64,000 nucleotides of DNA from Rhizobiaceae bacterium (GCA_019635715.1 JAHBYY010000012.1:1-64000), one strand, 5' to 3'. Shown: positions 11,905 to 21,489, counted from the stretch's first letter. Notes: generated from the sequence alone by a model not told the origin. Numbers and translations are program-made.

Positions 11905-12654
11905 TCAGACCGGCGGGGATTGCTGCCAGAGCGCGCTGCCTTCCGGCGTCTCCCCAAAGAAGAGCCTGGCCTGGGCCGTCCGGATATGGAACTGCATGCG
12001 TTCGCGGGCGGCGCCGGCGTCGCGGCGATGAATTGCTTCCAGCACGAGGCTGTGCTCCTTCTGGACTGCCTCGATGTTCTTTACCGGACGGCCGCGCAGC
12101 AGGGTCCGCGCCAGTTGCACGATGAACCGCATGTCCGGAGCGATGCGGTCCAGCACATCCACGAAAAAGGTGTTGCCGGTGGCGATGGCGATGGCCCGGT
12201 GAAAGACGATGTCTTCGGTCGTGCCGTCCGAAGAGCTGTGCATGGTACGCTCCAGGTCATCCGCCGCCCTTGCGATCGCCTCCAACTGTTCGTCCGTGCG
12301 ATTCTGGGCGGCGAGAAAGGCGGTCTCGCCTTCCAGCGAGATGCGGAACTGGTAAAGCTTCTGCACGTCGGAAATGCTCGACACCGTATAGGCCGGCGCG
12401 CCGTTCGGCGCGGCATCCGGGCGCTCGACGGCGGCGACGTAGCTGCCGGAGCCCTTCTTCGAGCGGATCACGCCTTCATCCCGCAGACGCCCCAGCGCTT
12501 CGCGCACGATCGGTCGCGAGACGCCGAACTGGGAGCTGAACTCCGCCTCGGACGGGAGCCGCGTTCCGGCTCCATACTTGCCGGAATTGATCTCCTGCAG
12601 CAGGTCCACATAGAGGACATCGCTCAATCGTGGACGTTGACCCGCCTTCGCCAC
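11905..12654 (-). CDS. GntR-family (FadR subfamily) transcriptional regulator
   Basis: A 249-residue regulator. The winged helix-turn-helix at about residues 8-75 includes TRLPSEAEFSSQFGVSRPIVREALGRL (split here as TRLPSEAEFSSQFG and VSRPIVREALGRL). A helical FCD ligand domain covers about 95-235, with family-typical histidines in VFHRAIAIATGN and KEHSLVLEAI. It starts at a GTG (12654) with GGGAGA about 10 bases upstream. It follows the TRAP/VOC operon on the same strand and is the likely sensor for the catabolic region at 12-30 kb, probably as a repressor released by a carboxylate or sugar-acid ligand. Confidence 0.88.
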   Translation of the reverse strand: MAKAGQRPRLSDVLYVDLLQEINSGKYGAGTRLPSEAEFSSQFGVSRPIVREALGRLRDEGVIRSKKGSGSYVAAVERPDAAPNGAPAYTVSSISDVQKLYQFRISLEGETAFLAAQNRTDEQLEAIARAADDLERTMHSSSDGTTEDIVFHRAIAIATGNTFFVDVLDRIAPDMRFIVQLARTLLRGRPVKNIEAVQKEHSLVLEAIHRRDAGAARERMQFHIRTAQARLFFGETPEGSALWQQSPPV

Positions 12655-12700
12655 TGCTGGACCATCTCCCGTTCTCGGTGTCGAAACCAGTCTGCCAAGA

Positions 12701-12733
12701 CAACTTCTAAGACAAGTTCAACTTCTAAGACAA
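12701..12733 (-). repeat. tandem 15-mer repeats in the gntR promoter region
   Basis: CAACTTCTAAGACAA occurs twice, at 12701-12715 and 12719-12733 (18-base period), and a third partial copy (CAACTTC) starts at 12731. The array lies between the VOC stop and the gntR GTG start, about 50-80 bases upstream of gntR. It may be a multi-site operator for autoregulation; each unit resembles the TTGTCnnnnAAG-like half sites of FadR-type regulators. Confidence 0.45.
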
Positions 12734-12751
12734 CTTCAACAACCTGCCAAC

Positions 12752-13231
12752 TCAGGCCTCCCGGCCGTCTGCGGCCGGCTGGGGGCGTTGCAGCAGCTCG
12801 ACGAGCACGCCGTTTGGATCGCGCAGATACACGCCCGTCAATCCGGACGCCGGTCCCTCGGTGATCGCGGCAATCCGGCCGACCGGCGTGCCGCCGGCGG
12901 CAAGGCATCGTTCGAGCGCCCCCTCTGGATCGTCGACGCGCAGACAGACATGCCCCGTGGCGTTGGCATTCGCCTCCGCCGGCAGGTCCGTCTGCCTGCC
13001 GCCGCGCGTGAACTGAAGGAATTCGAGATGCACTCCCGGACCGAACAGATGGACGATCTTCAGCGCAGCCCCCGGTATGCCGGTAAACGCAGCGATCCAG
13101 TCTCCCTCGCGTTCGACCACCGCCCCTGCCTGCAAGCCCACCACCCCGGTCCAGAAGGCGACGGTGCTGTCGATGTCGCGGGTCACGAAGCCGGTGTGGT
13201 CGAAGGTGTTGTCGATCGCAATGTCCGTCAT
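12752..13231 (-). CDS. VOC-family (glyoxalase/dioxygenase-like) protein
   Basis: A 159-residue vicinal-oxygen-chelate protein with two beta-alpha-beta-beta-beta modules. Metal-ligand candidates are H12 in FDHTGFVTRD, E70 in HLEFLQF, H94 in TGHVCLRVDD and E145 in GVLVELLQ. All four ligand positions are filled, so it is probably catalytic (isomerase, epimerase, lyase or dioxygenase). The start overlaps the TRAP large permease stop by 4 bases (ATGA), so it is translationally coupled to the importer and probably acts on the imported compound. Confidence 0.82.
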   Translation of the reverse strand: MTDIAIDNTFDHTGFVTRDIDSTVAFWTGVVGLQAGAVVEREGDWIAAFTGIPGAALKIVHLFGPGVHLEFLQFTRGGRQTDLPAEANANATGHVCLRVDDPEGALERCLAAGGTPVGRIAAITEGPASGLTGVYLRDPNGVLVELLQRPQPAADGREA

Positions 13232-14514
13232 TCCATCAGCCCCATCAGGCGGGGGAGGAAGAGAACGAAGCCGGGGACGAAGGTAATGACCATGAGGACC
13301 ACGATGTTGATGGCGAGAAAGGGGAGGACCGCCCGCGTCACCGCCTCGAAACGCACTTTCGCGATCTGTGCGGTGATGAACAACAGGAGCCCGAGGGGCG
13401 GCGTCAGCATGCCCTGGATGATGTTGAAGCAGACGACGACGCCGAAATGGACGGGATCGACGCCGAGCGTCTGCGAGACGGGAAACAGCACAGGCACGCA
13501 GATGATGAGAGCCGGCAGCGTGTCCATGAAGGTGCCGAGCACCAGCAGCAGGATGTTGACCAGCAGGAGGAAGATCAGGGGATTTTCGCTGATCGCCAGG
13601 ATGAGCTGGGCCGCTTTCGCAGGCATCTGCTCCGCCGCCAGGATCCATCCGAAGAGAAAGCCGGTGGCGGCGATCAGCAGCAGCCCGCCCGTGCTGACCG
13701 CAGTCCTGATCAGAGCCTCGCGCATCTGCCCCAGCGTCAGCGTGCGGTAGATGAAGGCACCGACGACGATCGCGTAGAGCACCGCCGCGCCGGCCGCCTC
13801 GGTGGTGGTGAAGATGCCGCCGAAGATGCCGCCCAGGATGATGACGGGCATCATGAAGGCGAGAAGCGCATCCTTGAAGCCGGCCCGCACGTCCTGGAAG
13901 CTGGATCTGGCCCTCGGCGCCGGCAATTGGCCGGTGCGGGCGTAGTAGTAGACGAGCCCCATCTGCGCGAGGCCAAGCAGAAGGCCCGGCAGGATGCCGG
14001 CCGCGAAGATCGCAGCCACCGAGACGTTGGCGAACACCGCGTAGAGGATCATCACCATGCTCGGCGGAATGATCGGGGCGATGGTCGCGGACGCCGCCTG
14101 CAGCGCCGCCGCGAATTCGGGCCTGTAGCCCTCCCGTTTCATGGCGGGGATCATGACGCCGCCGACGGCGGCCGCATCGGATGTCGCCGTGCCGGAAATG
14201 GCGGAGAAGAACATGCCGGCGATGACGTTCACCTGCGCGAGGGCGCCGCGGACATGGCCCATCAGGATGACGAAGAAGCCGATCATGCGCTGCGTGATGC
14301 CGGTGGTGTTCATGAGCTCGCCGGCGAGCAGATAGAACGGGATGGCGAGCAGGATGAAGTTGTCCGTGCCCTGGTAGAGCTTCTGCGGCATCACCATGAG
14401 CATGTTCAGGTTGCCCGTCGACAGGATGTAGACGAACGAGCTTGCGCCGAGCACGAAGGCGATCGGCATCCCCATGAGCATGAAGACGGTGAAGCTGACG
14501 GCAAGGGCAATCAT
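13228..14514 (-). CDS. TRAP transporter large permease (DctM family)
   Basis: A 428-residue inner-membrane protein with about 12 hydrophobic helices. It carries DctM signatures: FYLLAGELMNTTGITQRMI, FFSAISGTATSDAAAVG (about residues 88-104) and the conserved IIPPSMVMILYAV segment. It is the ion-coupled channel subunit of a tripartite TRAP importer for a carboxylate-like solute. It follows the small permease by 42 bases and overlaps the VOC gene start. Confidence 0.93.
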   Translation of the reverse strand: MIALAVSFTVFMLMGMPIAFVLGASSFVYILSTGNLNMLMVMPQKLYQGTDNFILLAIPFYLLAGELMNTTGITQRMIGFFVILMGHVRGALAQVNVIAGMFFSAISGTATSDAAAVGGVMIPAMKREGYRPEFAAALQAASATIAPIIPPSMVMILYAVFANVSVAAIFAAGILPGLLLGLAQMGLVYYYARTGQLPAPRARSSFQDVRAGFKDALLAFMMPVIILGGIFGGIFTTTEAAGAAVLYAIVVGAFIYRTLTLGQMREALIRTAVSTGGLLLIAATGFLFGWILAAEQMPAKAAQLILAISENPLIFLLLVNILLLVLGTFMDTLPALIICVPVLFPVSQTLGVDPVHFGVVVCFNIIQGMLTPPLGLLLFITAQIAKVRFEAVTRAVLPFLAINIVVLMVITFVPGFVLFLPRLMGLME

Positions 14515-14556
14515 CGATCGGTACCTGTCTGATGCCGGAGAAGCCGCGGAAGCGCC

Positions 14557-15093
14557 TCAGGCGATCTCGTCGACATGGAATTCCTGGCGGAGAGGCACGC
14601 GCCCAGCGACAAGGCCGCGGATCCTGACCACGAGATGGAGGATCATGATGGCGCAGGAGACCGGAATGGCGGAATAGGCGATCCAGAGCGGATAGCCCGT
14701 GACCGGGAAGATCTGGCGCGAGGTCAGCGAGATCAGCCGCCAGCTCGCATAGGTCAAGACGACGAGGAACACGAGAACGAGCATGTCCGTGGCGATCCGC
14801 GCGACGAGGACCTTGCGATCCGACAAGCCGTCCCGAACCGATTCCATCGCCACCAGATCGTTGGCCCTGAGCGCGCTGGAGGCGCCCAGGAATACCATCC
14901 AGGTCAGGATCGCCCGGGCCAGTTCCTCCGACCACGGGAAGGAGTTGTTGAACACGTAACGGGCGACGACCGCCACGATGATCACCACGGTCTCGACGGC
15001 CGCGAACACGAACAGGAGGTTGCGCACAACCGAATCGACCGCACCGCTGATCCTGTCCACTGCCCTGCTCCCGCGCCTTTCGGCGGACGACAT
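14557..15093 (-). CDS. TRAP transporter small permease (DctQ family)
   Basis: A 178-residue membrane protein with four predicted helices. The DctQ motif VVARYVFNNSFPWSEELARAIL (within about residues 43-65) and the following TWMVFLGASSALR are typical. Its ATG shares one base with the stop of the binding-protein gene (TGATG), so the two are translationally coupled. It partners with the large permease downstream. Confidence 0.9.
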   Translation of the reverse strand: MSSAERRGSRAVDRISGAVDSVVRNLLFVFAAVETVVIIVAVVARYVFNNSFPWSEELARAILTWMVFLGASSALRANDLVAMESVRDGLSDRKVLVARIATDMLVLVFLVVLTYASWRLISLTSRQIFPVTGYPLWIAYSAIPVSCAIMILHLVVRIRGLVAGRVPLRQEFHVDEIA

Positions 15094-16130
15094 CAGTTCT
15101 TCGCCGCCGCCTTCATGGCATAGACCTGCTCGACAAAGGCGCGCGTGACGTCCGACTTTTCCTCGAACTGGGTATAGACGGGCAGCGTCTCCTTGCGCAA
15201 AGCGTCGATGTCGACCGTGTGGAACGTCACGCCGGCATCCTTCAGCTTCTGGGTGTATTCCTCGACCTGCGCCAGGCTGCGCTCGTAGCTCAACGCGCCG
15301 GCATCGTCCGCCGCCTTCTGGACGACTGCCTGGTACTGCGGCTCGAGCCCGTCCCATGCCGCCTGGTTCATGACGATCAGCGGCACGTTGTTGAAGTGCC
15401 CCGACGTCGTCACATGCTTGGCCACCTCGTGGAACTTGCCGGAATACATGCCGACCACGTCGGTCTCGAAGCCGTCGACGACACCGGTCTGCAGCGCGCC
15501 ATAGACTTCCGGGAAGGGGATCGGCGTCGGGTTGGTGCCGATGGCGGCGAAGGTCGCCACGTTGAGCGCGCTCTGCATGGTGCGCAGCTTCAGCCCCTTG
15601 AGCACGTCATTGCCGGTGATGGGCTTGGTGGTGACGAAGTCGCGGAACGGCGAGTAGATGAAGCTCAGCGACTTCGTGTTGGTGTCGGCGTCGACGGCGT
15701 CGCGGATCGTCTCGCCCGGCTTGCCCTGAAGGGCGGCATGCATCAGGGTCAGGTCGCCATCGAACAACCACGGAAGGGACAGACCGTCCAGCGCACTGGT
15801 GAAGGCGGACATCGGCGCCGGGGAAATGAAGCCGATATGCTGCGTACCGATGACGATCGCCTCGAACATTTCGCGGTCGCCGCCAAGCTGGCCACCCGGG
15901 AAGAGATCGATCTGAACCGCGCATTCCGAGTTGGCTTCCACCTGTTCCTTGAAGCGCAACGCCGCCGCATAGGACGGATGTCCGACATCGGGCGCCTGGA
16001 CCAGCCCGAGCGAGAAGGTGTGGGCCGGTGCGTCGCAGGCCGCCGCGAGCTGGTGGGACATGACCGTGGACGAGGCGGCCAGCGCCGAAGTTGCGGCAAG
16101 CCTGCCGATGATACCGAACAGCCCCGACAT
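15093..16130 (-). CDS. TRAP transporter substrate-binding protein (DctP family)
   Basis: A 345-residue periplasmic protein with an N-terminal signal peptide (about residues 1-31) and the DctP fold. FPGGQLGGDREMFEAIVIGTQ and GVVDGFETDVVGMYSGKFHEVAKHVT are characteristic; a carboxylate-binding arginine is expected in KLRTMQS (about R183). The ATG at 16130 has GGAGGAG 7 bases upstream. It is the first gene of the operon DctP-DctQ-DctM-VOC. Confidence 0.92.
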   Translation of the reverse strand: MSGLFGIIGRLAATSALAASSTVMSHQLAAACDAPAHTFSLGLVQAPDVGHPSYAAALRFKEQVEANSECAVQIDLFPGGQLGGDREMFEAIVIGTQHIGFISPAPMSAFTSALDGLSLPWLFDGDLTLMHAALQGKPGETIRDAVDADTNTKSLSFIYSPFRDFVTTKPITGNDVLKGLKLRTMQSALNVATFAAIGTNPTPIPFPEVYGALQTGVVDGFETDVVGMYSGKFHEVAKHVTTSGHFNNVPLIVMNQAAWDGLEPQYQAVVQKAADDAGALSYERSLAQVEEYTQKLKDAGVTFHTVDIDALRKETLPVYTQFEEKSDVTRAFVEQVYAMKAAAKN

Positions 16131-16483
16131 GATGATCTCCTCCGATGCAAACAGACTGGCTGCGCAAGTCCTCCCGCAGCGCCGGCTGCGACCATGGCTA
16201 TTCATGACATATCTGTCAATATGTAAATCTCGGAGCTGCTCGGAACGGTCAGGGCGCATGCCTTTCGAAAAGGCCGCCCCCAAAACTGTCCGCTCCGCGG
16301 CGACGGCACCTCCAAGTGTTGAAAACGCAGCGTTTTCAGAGTTCCCGCGCCCCCTCTTCCGTGGGATTTCCGGCCGCCTTGCCACGCCAGGACCCGGAAA
16401 TGCCAACAAAAATTACATCTTGACCTTTCCTGTAAAGAAACCTAGTGGTGCCCGATCTTTCATCGGTGAGGAGCAGCGCGGAG
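16131..16483. other. 353-bp divergent regulatory region
   Basis: Separates the leftward TRAP operon from the rightward TIM-barrel/oxidoreductase pair. It contains the shared motif at 16205-16219 and, for the rightward unit, a possible TTGACC (16420-16425), 17-base spacer and TAGTGG (16443-16448). No gene is seen in it. Confidence 0.5.
16205..16219 (-). promoter_or_regulatory. shared operator/promoter motif, copy A
   Basis: On the minus strand TTGACAGATATGTCA includes the inverted repeat TGACA-GATA-TGTCA. It lies about 75-90 bases upstream of dctP. The core ACAGATWTG recurs at 24037-24051 and 29862-29876, in each case upstream of an operon start. TTGACA could serve as the -35 element, so binding would occlude RNA polymerase. 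Confidence 0.5.
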
Positions 16484-17350
16484 ATGCGGCTTGGAGGCGT
16501 GGCGGTCGGGCCGCAGAATCTGGCCGAGATCGGCCCGTTTTGCGAAAAGGCCGACCGCTACGGCATATCGGCGATCGTCGCGCCGAAGGCGATCGCCACA
16601 ATGACCACGGATGAGGCGCAGCGCTTCGGCGAGACCGCCCGCGCCGCCGGACTGATCATTGGCGAGACCGGGTTCTGGGAAAACCTGATCACCCTGGACG
16701 CCGCGCTCCGGCAGGACAGGCGGTCACGGCTGCGGCAAGTGATGATCAACGCCGACGCCATGGGCTGCCGCTCGGTGGCGATCCTTGCCGGCACGCGCCA
16801 CCCCTCCGACAAACCCTTTGCCGCCCATCCCTATATGTTCACCGAGGCCTGCAGGCGCGAGCTGCGCGACGTCGTTCTGACCGTCCTCGACGGCCTTGCA
16901 TGCACGCAGACGCGGCTTGGGATGGAGCCCTATGCCCACAGCTTTTTCTACGGGCCGGAGGCGGTGCGCGATTTCATCGATGAGGTCGGTCATCCGCGCT
17001 TCGGCGTGCATCTCGATCAGGCCAACATGGTGGCTCCGGCCGACTTCTTCGAGACCGGAGAGCTGATCGACAGGACCTTCGCGCTCCTGAAGCCCCATGT
17101 CGTCAGCGTCCACCTCAAGGATCTTTCCTGGCCGGTTTCGCCGCTCGGTCTCAAATGGGAAGAGGTCGACCTCGGCGAAGGCATGATGGATTTCGACGCC
17201 TACTTCCGCCACGTCGCGAGGCTCGATCCGGACATGACCTGCTTCTGCGAGCATTTCGCCACTGAGGGCGACTATGCCCGGAATTTTGTCCGCGCCCACG
17301 ATCTCGCCGGCCGGTCCGGCCACAGTTTCAGTCTGCGGTCACCGACCTAG
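16484..17350 (+). CDS. sugar phosphate isomerase/epimerase-like TIM-barrel protein
   Basis: A 288-residue xylose-isomerase-like TIM barrel (AP_endonuc_2 superfamily). Likely metal-site segments are LGMEPYAHS (E), FGVHLDQAN (D and nearby residues), VVSVHLKDLSW (H) and TCFCEHFATEG (E). ATG 16484 is the likely start; GAGGAG lies about 11 bases upstream, and a nearer GCGGAG may also serve. The next gene follows after 35 bases and is a Gfo/Idh/MocA oxidoreductase. This pairing is typical of inositol and sugar-acid catabolism (isomerase plus dehydrogenase). The exact substrate cannot be read. Confidence 0.75.
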   Translation: MRLGGVAVGPQNLAEIGPFCEKADRYGISAIVAPKAIATMTTDEAQRFGETARAAGLIIGETGFWENLITLDAALRQDRRSRLRQVMINADAMGCRSVAILAGTRHPSDKPFAAHPYMFTEACRRELRDVVLTVLDGLACTQTRLGMEPYAHSFFYGPEAVRDFIDEVGHPRFGVHLDQANMVAPADFFETGELIDRTFALLKPHVVSVHLKDLSWPVSPLGLKWEEVDLGEGMMDFDAYFRHVARLDPDMTCFCEHFATEGDYARNFVRAHDLAGRSGHSFSLRSPT

Positions 17351-17385
17351 CCGCGACACGCCAGACTCTGCGATTGGAGAAGATC

Positions 17386-18495
17386 ATGACTGTTCGACTG
17401 GGTCTCATCGGCTGCGGCCGCATTTCCCATGCCCACGGCATCGCGGCCGGCCGCATCGGGCCGGAAAAGGTCCGTTTCGTCGCCTGCAGCGACGTGCGGC
17501 AGGAGGCGGCGGACGCTTTCGCAAGGGCCTACGGCTGCGACACGGCCTATGGCGACGCCGCGGAAATGCTGGCGAAGGAAAGGCTCGACGCGGTAGTGCT
17601 CGCCACCTGGCCGTCGCAGCATCTCGAACAGATCGAGATGTGCCTGAAGGCCGGCCACAGGTTCATTCTCTGCGAAAAGGCGCTCGCGACCAGCGGCGAG
17701 GATGCGGTCAAGATGTGGGACCTGGCAAAGGAACACGGCGCGACGATCGTCGAAGGCTTCATGTACCTGCACCATCCGATGATCGCCAAGCTGAACGACC
17801 TGGTGGCAAACGGAGAGATCGGCGAGATCGACTGGATTCGCAGCAGCTCGTCCTATTATTTCCCCGAAGTGGCGGCGGGCGACGACACTTCCCGAAGCTG
17901 GCGCTTCAAGAAGGAAACCGGCGGCGGCGTGCCGTGGGACCTTGCCTGCTATACGGTGAACGCGGTGGCGACCTATGCCGACCAATTGCCGGTCAAGGTC
18001 TCGGCCACGGGTTCATTCAGCCCGAACTACGGTACGATCAACCGGATCTTCGGAACCATCGCCTTTGCGGGCGGACGCACGGGCATCATCGAAAGCAGCG
18101 CCGCGGCGACCTTCAACCAGGCACTGGAAATCCACGCCACCAAGCGGACGCTGCATCTCGAAACGGTCTTCACCCCGCCCGGCGACTCGGTGGTCCGCGA
18201 GCTGACGACGCTGAAGCCCTCGCATATCCACGTCAAGGAACATGGCGTGCCAAGTCCGCTGCCGCTTCAGGACGATCTGCCGGCCTTCTATTGCTACCAG
18301 GCCCAGATGGAGAGCTTCATCGAGGTGCTGAACGGCAAGGCGAAGCCCATGCCCGCCCTGTCGCATTCGGTGGTCAACGTCATCACCATCGAGACGATGA
18401 TCCACAGCATGATCGAGGAGCGCGTGCTTCCGGTCGACATCCCCGACCGCATCCGCGCGGCGTGGCACGATGACAGGCCGTCCTCGCAAGCATGA
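17386..18495 (+). CDS. Gfo/Idh/MocA-family oxidoreductase
   Basis: A 369-residue NAD(P)-dependent oxidoreductase. The Rossmann motif GLIGCGRISHAHG is at residues 6-18 and the conserved EK (CEKALA, E97 K98) replaces the usual EKP with EKA. The C-terminal alpha/beta domain begins around residue 125 (GFMYLHHPMIAKL). Family members oxidise or reduce sugars and inositols. The ATG at 17386 has GGAGAAG just upstream. It is in an operon with the preceding TIM-barrel gene. Confidence 0.88.
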   Translation: MTVRLGLIGCGRISHAHGIAAGRIGPEKVRFVACSDVRQEAADAFARAYGCDTAYGDAAEMLAKERLDAVVLATWPSQHLEQIEMCLKAGHRFILCEKALATSGEDAVKMWDLAKEHGATIVEGFMYLHHPMIAKLNDLVANGEIGEIDWIRSSSSYYFPEVAAGDDTSRSWRFKKETGGGVPWDLACYTVNAVATYADQLPVKVSATGSFSPNYGTINRIFGTIAFAGGRTGIIESSAAATFNQALEIHATKRTLHLETVFTPPGDSVVRELTTLKPSHIHVKEHGVPSPLPLQDDLPAFYCYQAQMESFIEVLNGKAKPMPALSHSVVNVITIETMIHSMIEERVLPVDIPDRIRAAWHDDRPSSQA

Positions 18496-18498
18496 AGA

Positions 18499-18516
18499 CG
18501 CCCGCAAGCGCGGGCG
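18499..18516. terminator. GC-rich hairpin between convergent genes
   Basis: CGCCCGC-AAGC-GCGGGCG forms a 7-bp stem with a 4-base loop, 4 bases after the oxidoreductase stop and before the convergent FAD-FeS gene end. There is no T-run, so it may be only a partial terminator. Confidence 0.4.
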
Positions 18517-18561
18517 CCCTATCGATGCGGCAAGGACCAAGGCCGGTGTCGCCGGGCGCAG

Positions 18562-21489
18562 CTAGAGCATCGTCCGGTAATTCTGAGCCGGAGAGCGCGG
18601 CGAACGGGCGGCCGCGGCCGCCTTCTCGAGGGTTTCGGTGATCAGGGCGATGGGATGGCGAGCCGCCTTGCCGGCAAGCCTCCCGACCTGGCAGCGGCAG
18701 GAAAATCCTGTCGCATAGATGGTTTCTTGCGCGTCGGCCGGCGTCTTCCAGGAGAGGTCGTAGAGGGCGCGGGACCAGTCCTGATGGCGGGCCTCGTGCC
18801 CGAACATGCCGGACATGCCGCAGCATCCCGTCTCCGCCACGCTGGCGGCGATGCCGAACCGCGCCATGACCTCGATCCAGTCCTTCGACACGGGGGGCCG
18901 CATCGACTTCTCCGTGCAGTGGAGGAAGAGCGTCGCCGGGGCGCCCCCGCCCAGCAGTCCGCCCGTCGCGGAGGACGGAACGGCCTTCAGCAGGAACTCC
19001 TCGAGGGCAAGAACCGCCGGCAGGTCGGTGAGCCCGAGCTTCGGCAGTTCGCTGCGGAACATGTAGACGAGCGCCGGGTCGGTGCCGACGATCGGGCGCC
19101 CGGCTTCCGCTGCCCGCCGGACGAGGCCGGCGACGGTGCGGGCCTGGCGTTCGAAGCGTTGGCGGTCGCCCTTGACATGGGCGGCCTTTCCGGGCGGCGT
19201 CAGCGGCAACGCCGCCGGGCGAAAACCCATGGCGCGCAGCCCCGAGGCGATGTCGCCAAGCGCGCCCGCATCGAACAGGGTGGTGAAGGGATCGAGCAGC
19301 AGGAAAAGGTCGGCCCCGGCACCGGCCGCCCGCGACGGATCGACGACCTCGATACCGAGCGAGCCCAGGCTCCGGCCGCTGGGAAGCGGTGCATCGACGA
19401 TTCCCAGCGCGCGCGTCACCGAGGCATAGAATGGCATGCGGGCGGCGAGCGGCGCCAGCCGCAGCAGATGTGGCGACAGCGCCTCCAGCCAGATCGCCGC
19501 GTGATCCGAAAACCGGCGCCGATGGCGTCGATGATAGTCCGCCAGAAAGCGCGACTTCATCTCGGGAATGTCGACATGGGTCGGACAGGCGCCGGCGCAG
19601 GACTTGCAGCCCAGGCAGCCGTCGAGCGCAGCGAAGACATCCGCCTCCATGTCCGGCCGGCGGAGGCCGTCCTCCTTCGCCTGGTGCCAGGCGCGCAGGG
19701 CCTCCGCGCGCCCCTTCGGCGAATGGCGCAGCTCGGCGCTGACCTTGAAGGACGGGCACATCGGGGTCTTCTGCGCATAGTTGAGGCACAGCGCATTGCC
19801 GTTGCAGGCATAGGCATCGTGAAACGTCCCCTCGCCGGCCGTCCTCGTCCGCCGGAAGGGCGAGGTGTCGATTCCGTAGAGCGGCGTCCCCGGCGACACG
19901 AGCTTGCCGGGATTGAAGCGCCCCTCCGGGTCGAAAGCGCGCTTGATCCGCTGGAACGCGTCGAAGGCCTGCGGCCCGACGAACCGTTCGAGGTAGGCTC
20001 CGCGAATGCCCTTGCCGTGTTCGCCCCAGAATATGCCGCCGTGACGGGTCGCCGCATCGAAAACGTCGTCTGACACCTTCTTGTAGAGACGGCGATCCTG
20101 CGCATCGGCGATGTCGAGCGCTGGCCTCGTGTGCAGGCAGCCGACATCGGCGTGGCCGTAAATGCCGTATTTCAGGCCGTAGCCTTGAAGGATGGACGAG
20201 AATTCACCGACGAATGCCGACAGATTCTGCGGAGGCACGACGCAGTCCTCCACGAAGGAGATCGGCTTCCTGTCGCCGGCACTGGCGCCCAGAAGGCCGA
20301 CACTCGCGGCCCGCACCGACCAGAGTTGGGCGATCTCGGCAGGCTCCGTTGCCTTGGCTGCACCGCGGAAGCCGGCAATTTTGCCCGCAATCGAAACGCA
20401 CCGCTCCGCCTTTCCATCCAGTTCGGCCGGGTCGTCGCCGGAAAACTCGACGAAGGCGTAGACCGGCCGCGCGCCCTTGCCGCCGCGCAGCGCGGCCGGC
20501 AACCCGTCGAGCAGGCCGGCCTGCTCGGCCAGCCCCTGCACCCACTCGTCCATCACCTCGATCGCGAGCGGCGCGGTGGCAAGCAGCGCCTGCGTGGCGT
20601 CCAGCACCCGGGCGAAGCTGTCGAAGCCGAGGACGACGAGCACGCTTCGCTTCGGCAGAGGAACGAGACGCAGACGAATGCGGGTGACCAGACCGAGGAT
20701 GCCTTCCGCGCCGATCGGCAGCCGCCACCACTCCAGCCGGTTCGGCGCCGGGCGCGCCCGCTCCAGATCCAGGCCCGAGAACCGGCGCGATATCCGCGGC
20801 ACACGATCGAGAAGCGGCTGGCGGCCGGCATCGCAGGCGGCGGCGACCTCGGCCAGAAGCGATCCGGCCCATGGCGGCGGCGCTTCACTGCTGTCGAGCA
20901 CCCGGCCGCCGGCGAGCATCAGTTCGAGACCGAGCACATTGTCGCCCGTCTTGCCATAGATGCGCGAGCCCTTGCCGGATGCGTCGGTGCCGACCATGCC
21001 GCCGATCGTGCAGCGGTTCGCCGTCGAGGTGTTGGGCGCGAAGAACAGGCCGGCCGACGACAGTTGCCGGTTGAGGTCGTCCAGCACGATCCCGGGCTCC
21101 ACCTCGACCATCCCTGCATCGGTGTCGATGTGGAGGATGCGGTGCATGTGCCGGCGAAAATCGACGACGACGCCCCGGTTCAGCGACTGGCCGTTGGTGC
21201 CGGTTCCCCCGCCGCGCGCCGTGATCGGCAAGGAGCGGAACGGAGGTTCGTCGAGCACCGAAAGCAGCAGCCGGACGTCGCCTGCATCGCTCGGCGCGAT
21301 CACCACGTCCGGTACGAACTGATAAACGCTGTTGTCGGTAGAGGCTGCGGCCCGGGACGCCGCATCCGCCGCCACATTGCCCCGGAAGCCGCAAGCGCCA
21401 AGCCTGTCGCGAAGCTTTGCGAGCAATGCGGGCCGAAGGCCGGCCGCGACGCCGCCTTCATCCAGGTCACGGCTATTGGCGGGACGCAT
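18562..21489 (-). CDS. FAD-binding oxidoreductase fused to a 4Fe-4S/CCG domain (YdiJ-like)
   Basis: A 975-residue fusion like E. coli YdiJ. An FAD_binding_4 (VAO-type) domain lies at about 50-220, with ITARGGGTGTNGQSLNRG and IGGMVGTDASGKGSRIYGK (about 150-170). A FAD-oxidase C domain follows to about 520. Iron-sulfur ligands lie at about 560-580 (CNGNALCLNYAQKTPMCP) and about 620-635 (CLGCKSCAGACP), and a CCG domain near 890 (ETGCCGMSGMFGHE). YdiJ relatives are flavin/FeS dehydrogenases of D-2-hydroxyglutarate or D-lactate-type hydroxyacids that feed electrons to quinones. It probably belongs to the operon starting at 23983, from which it is now separated by an inserted 275-bp element. Confidence 0.88.
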   Translation of the reverse strand: MRPANSRDLDEGGVAAGLRPALLAKLRDRLGACGFRGNVAADAASRAAASTDNSVYQFVPDVVIAPSDAGDVRLLLSVLDEPPFRSLPITARGGGTGTNGQSLNRGVVVDFRRHMHRILHIDTDAGMVEVEPGIVLDDLNRQLSSAGLFFAPNTSTANRCTIGGMVGTDASGKGSRIYGKTGDNVLGLELMLAGGRVLDSSEAPPPWAGSLLAEVAAACDAGRQPLLDRVPRISRRFSGLDLERARPAPNRLEWWRLPIGAEGILGLVTRIRLRLVPLPKRSVLVVLGFDSFARVLDATQALLATAPLAIEVMDEWVQGLAEQAGLLDGLPAALRGGKGARPVYAFVEFSGDDPAELDGKAERCVSIAGKIAGFRGAAKATEPAEIAQLWSVRAASVGLLGASAGDRKPISFVEDCVVPPQNLSAFVGEFSSILQGYGLKYGIYGHADVGCLHTRPALDIADAQDRRLYKKVSDDVFDAATRHGGIFWGEHGKGIRGAYLERFVGPQAFDAFQRIKRAFDPEGRFNPGKLVSPGTPLYGIDTSPFRRTRTAGEGTFHDAYACNGNALCLNYAQKTPMCPSFKVSAELRHSPKGRAEALRAWHQAKEDGLRRPDMEADVFAALDGCLGCKSCAGACPTHVDIPEMKSRFLADYHRRHRRRFSDHAAIWLEALSPHLLRLAPLAARMPFYASVTRALGIVDAPLPSGRSLGSLGIEVVDPSRAAGAGADLFLLLDPFTTLFDAGALGDIASGLRAMGFRPAALPLTPPGKAAHVKGDRQRFERQARTVAGLVRRAAEAGRPIVGTDPALVYMFRSELPKLGLTDLPAVLALEEFLLKAVPSSATGGLLGGGAPATLFLHCTEKSMRPPVSKDWIEVMARFGIAASVAETGCCGMSGMFGHEARHQDWSRALYDLSWKTPADAQETIYATGFSCRCQVGRLAGKAARHPIALITETLEKAAAAARSPRSPAQNYRTML

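Noticed and set aside
12752-14935. 727-residue open frame ending in the VOC domain
   Set aside because: Only the last 159 residues are real; the rest is the shadow of the TRAP permease, and the VOC gene has its own ATG overlapping the permease stop.
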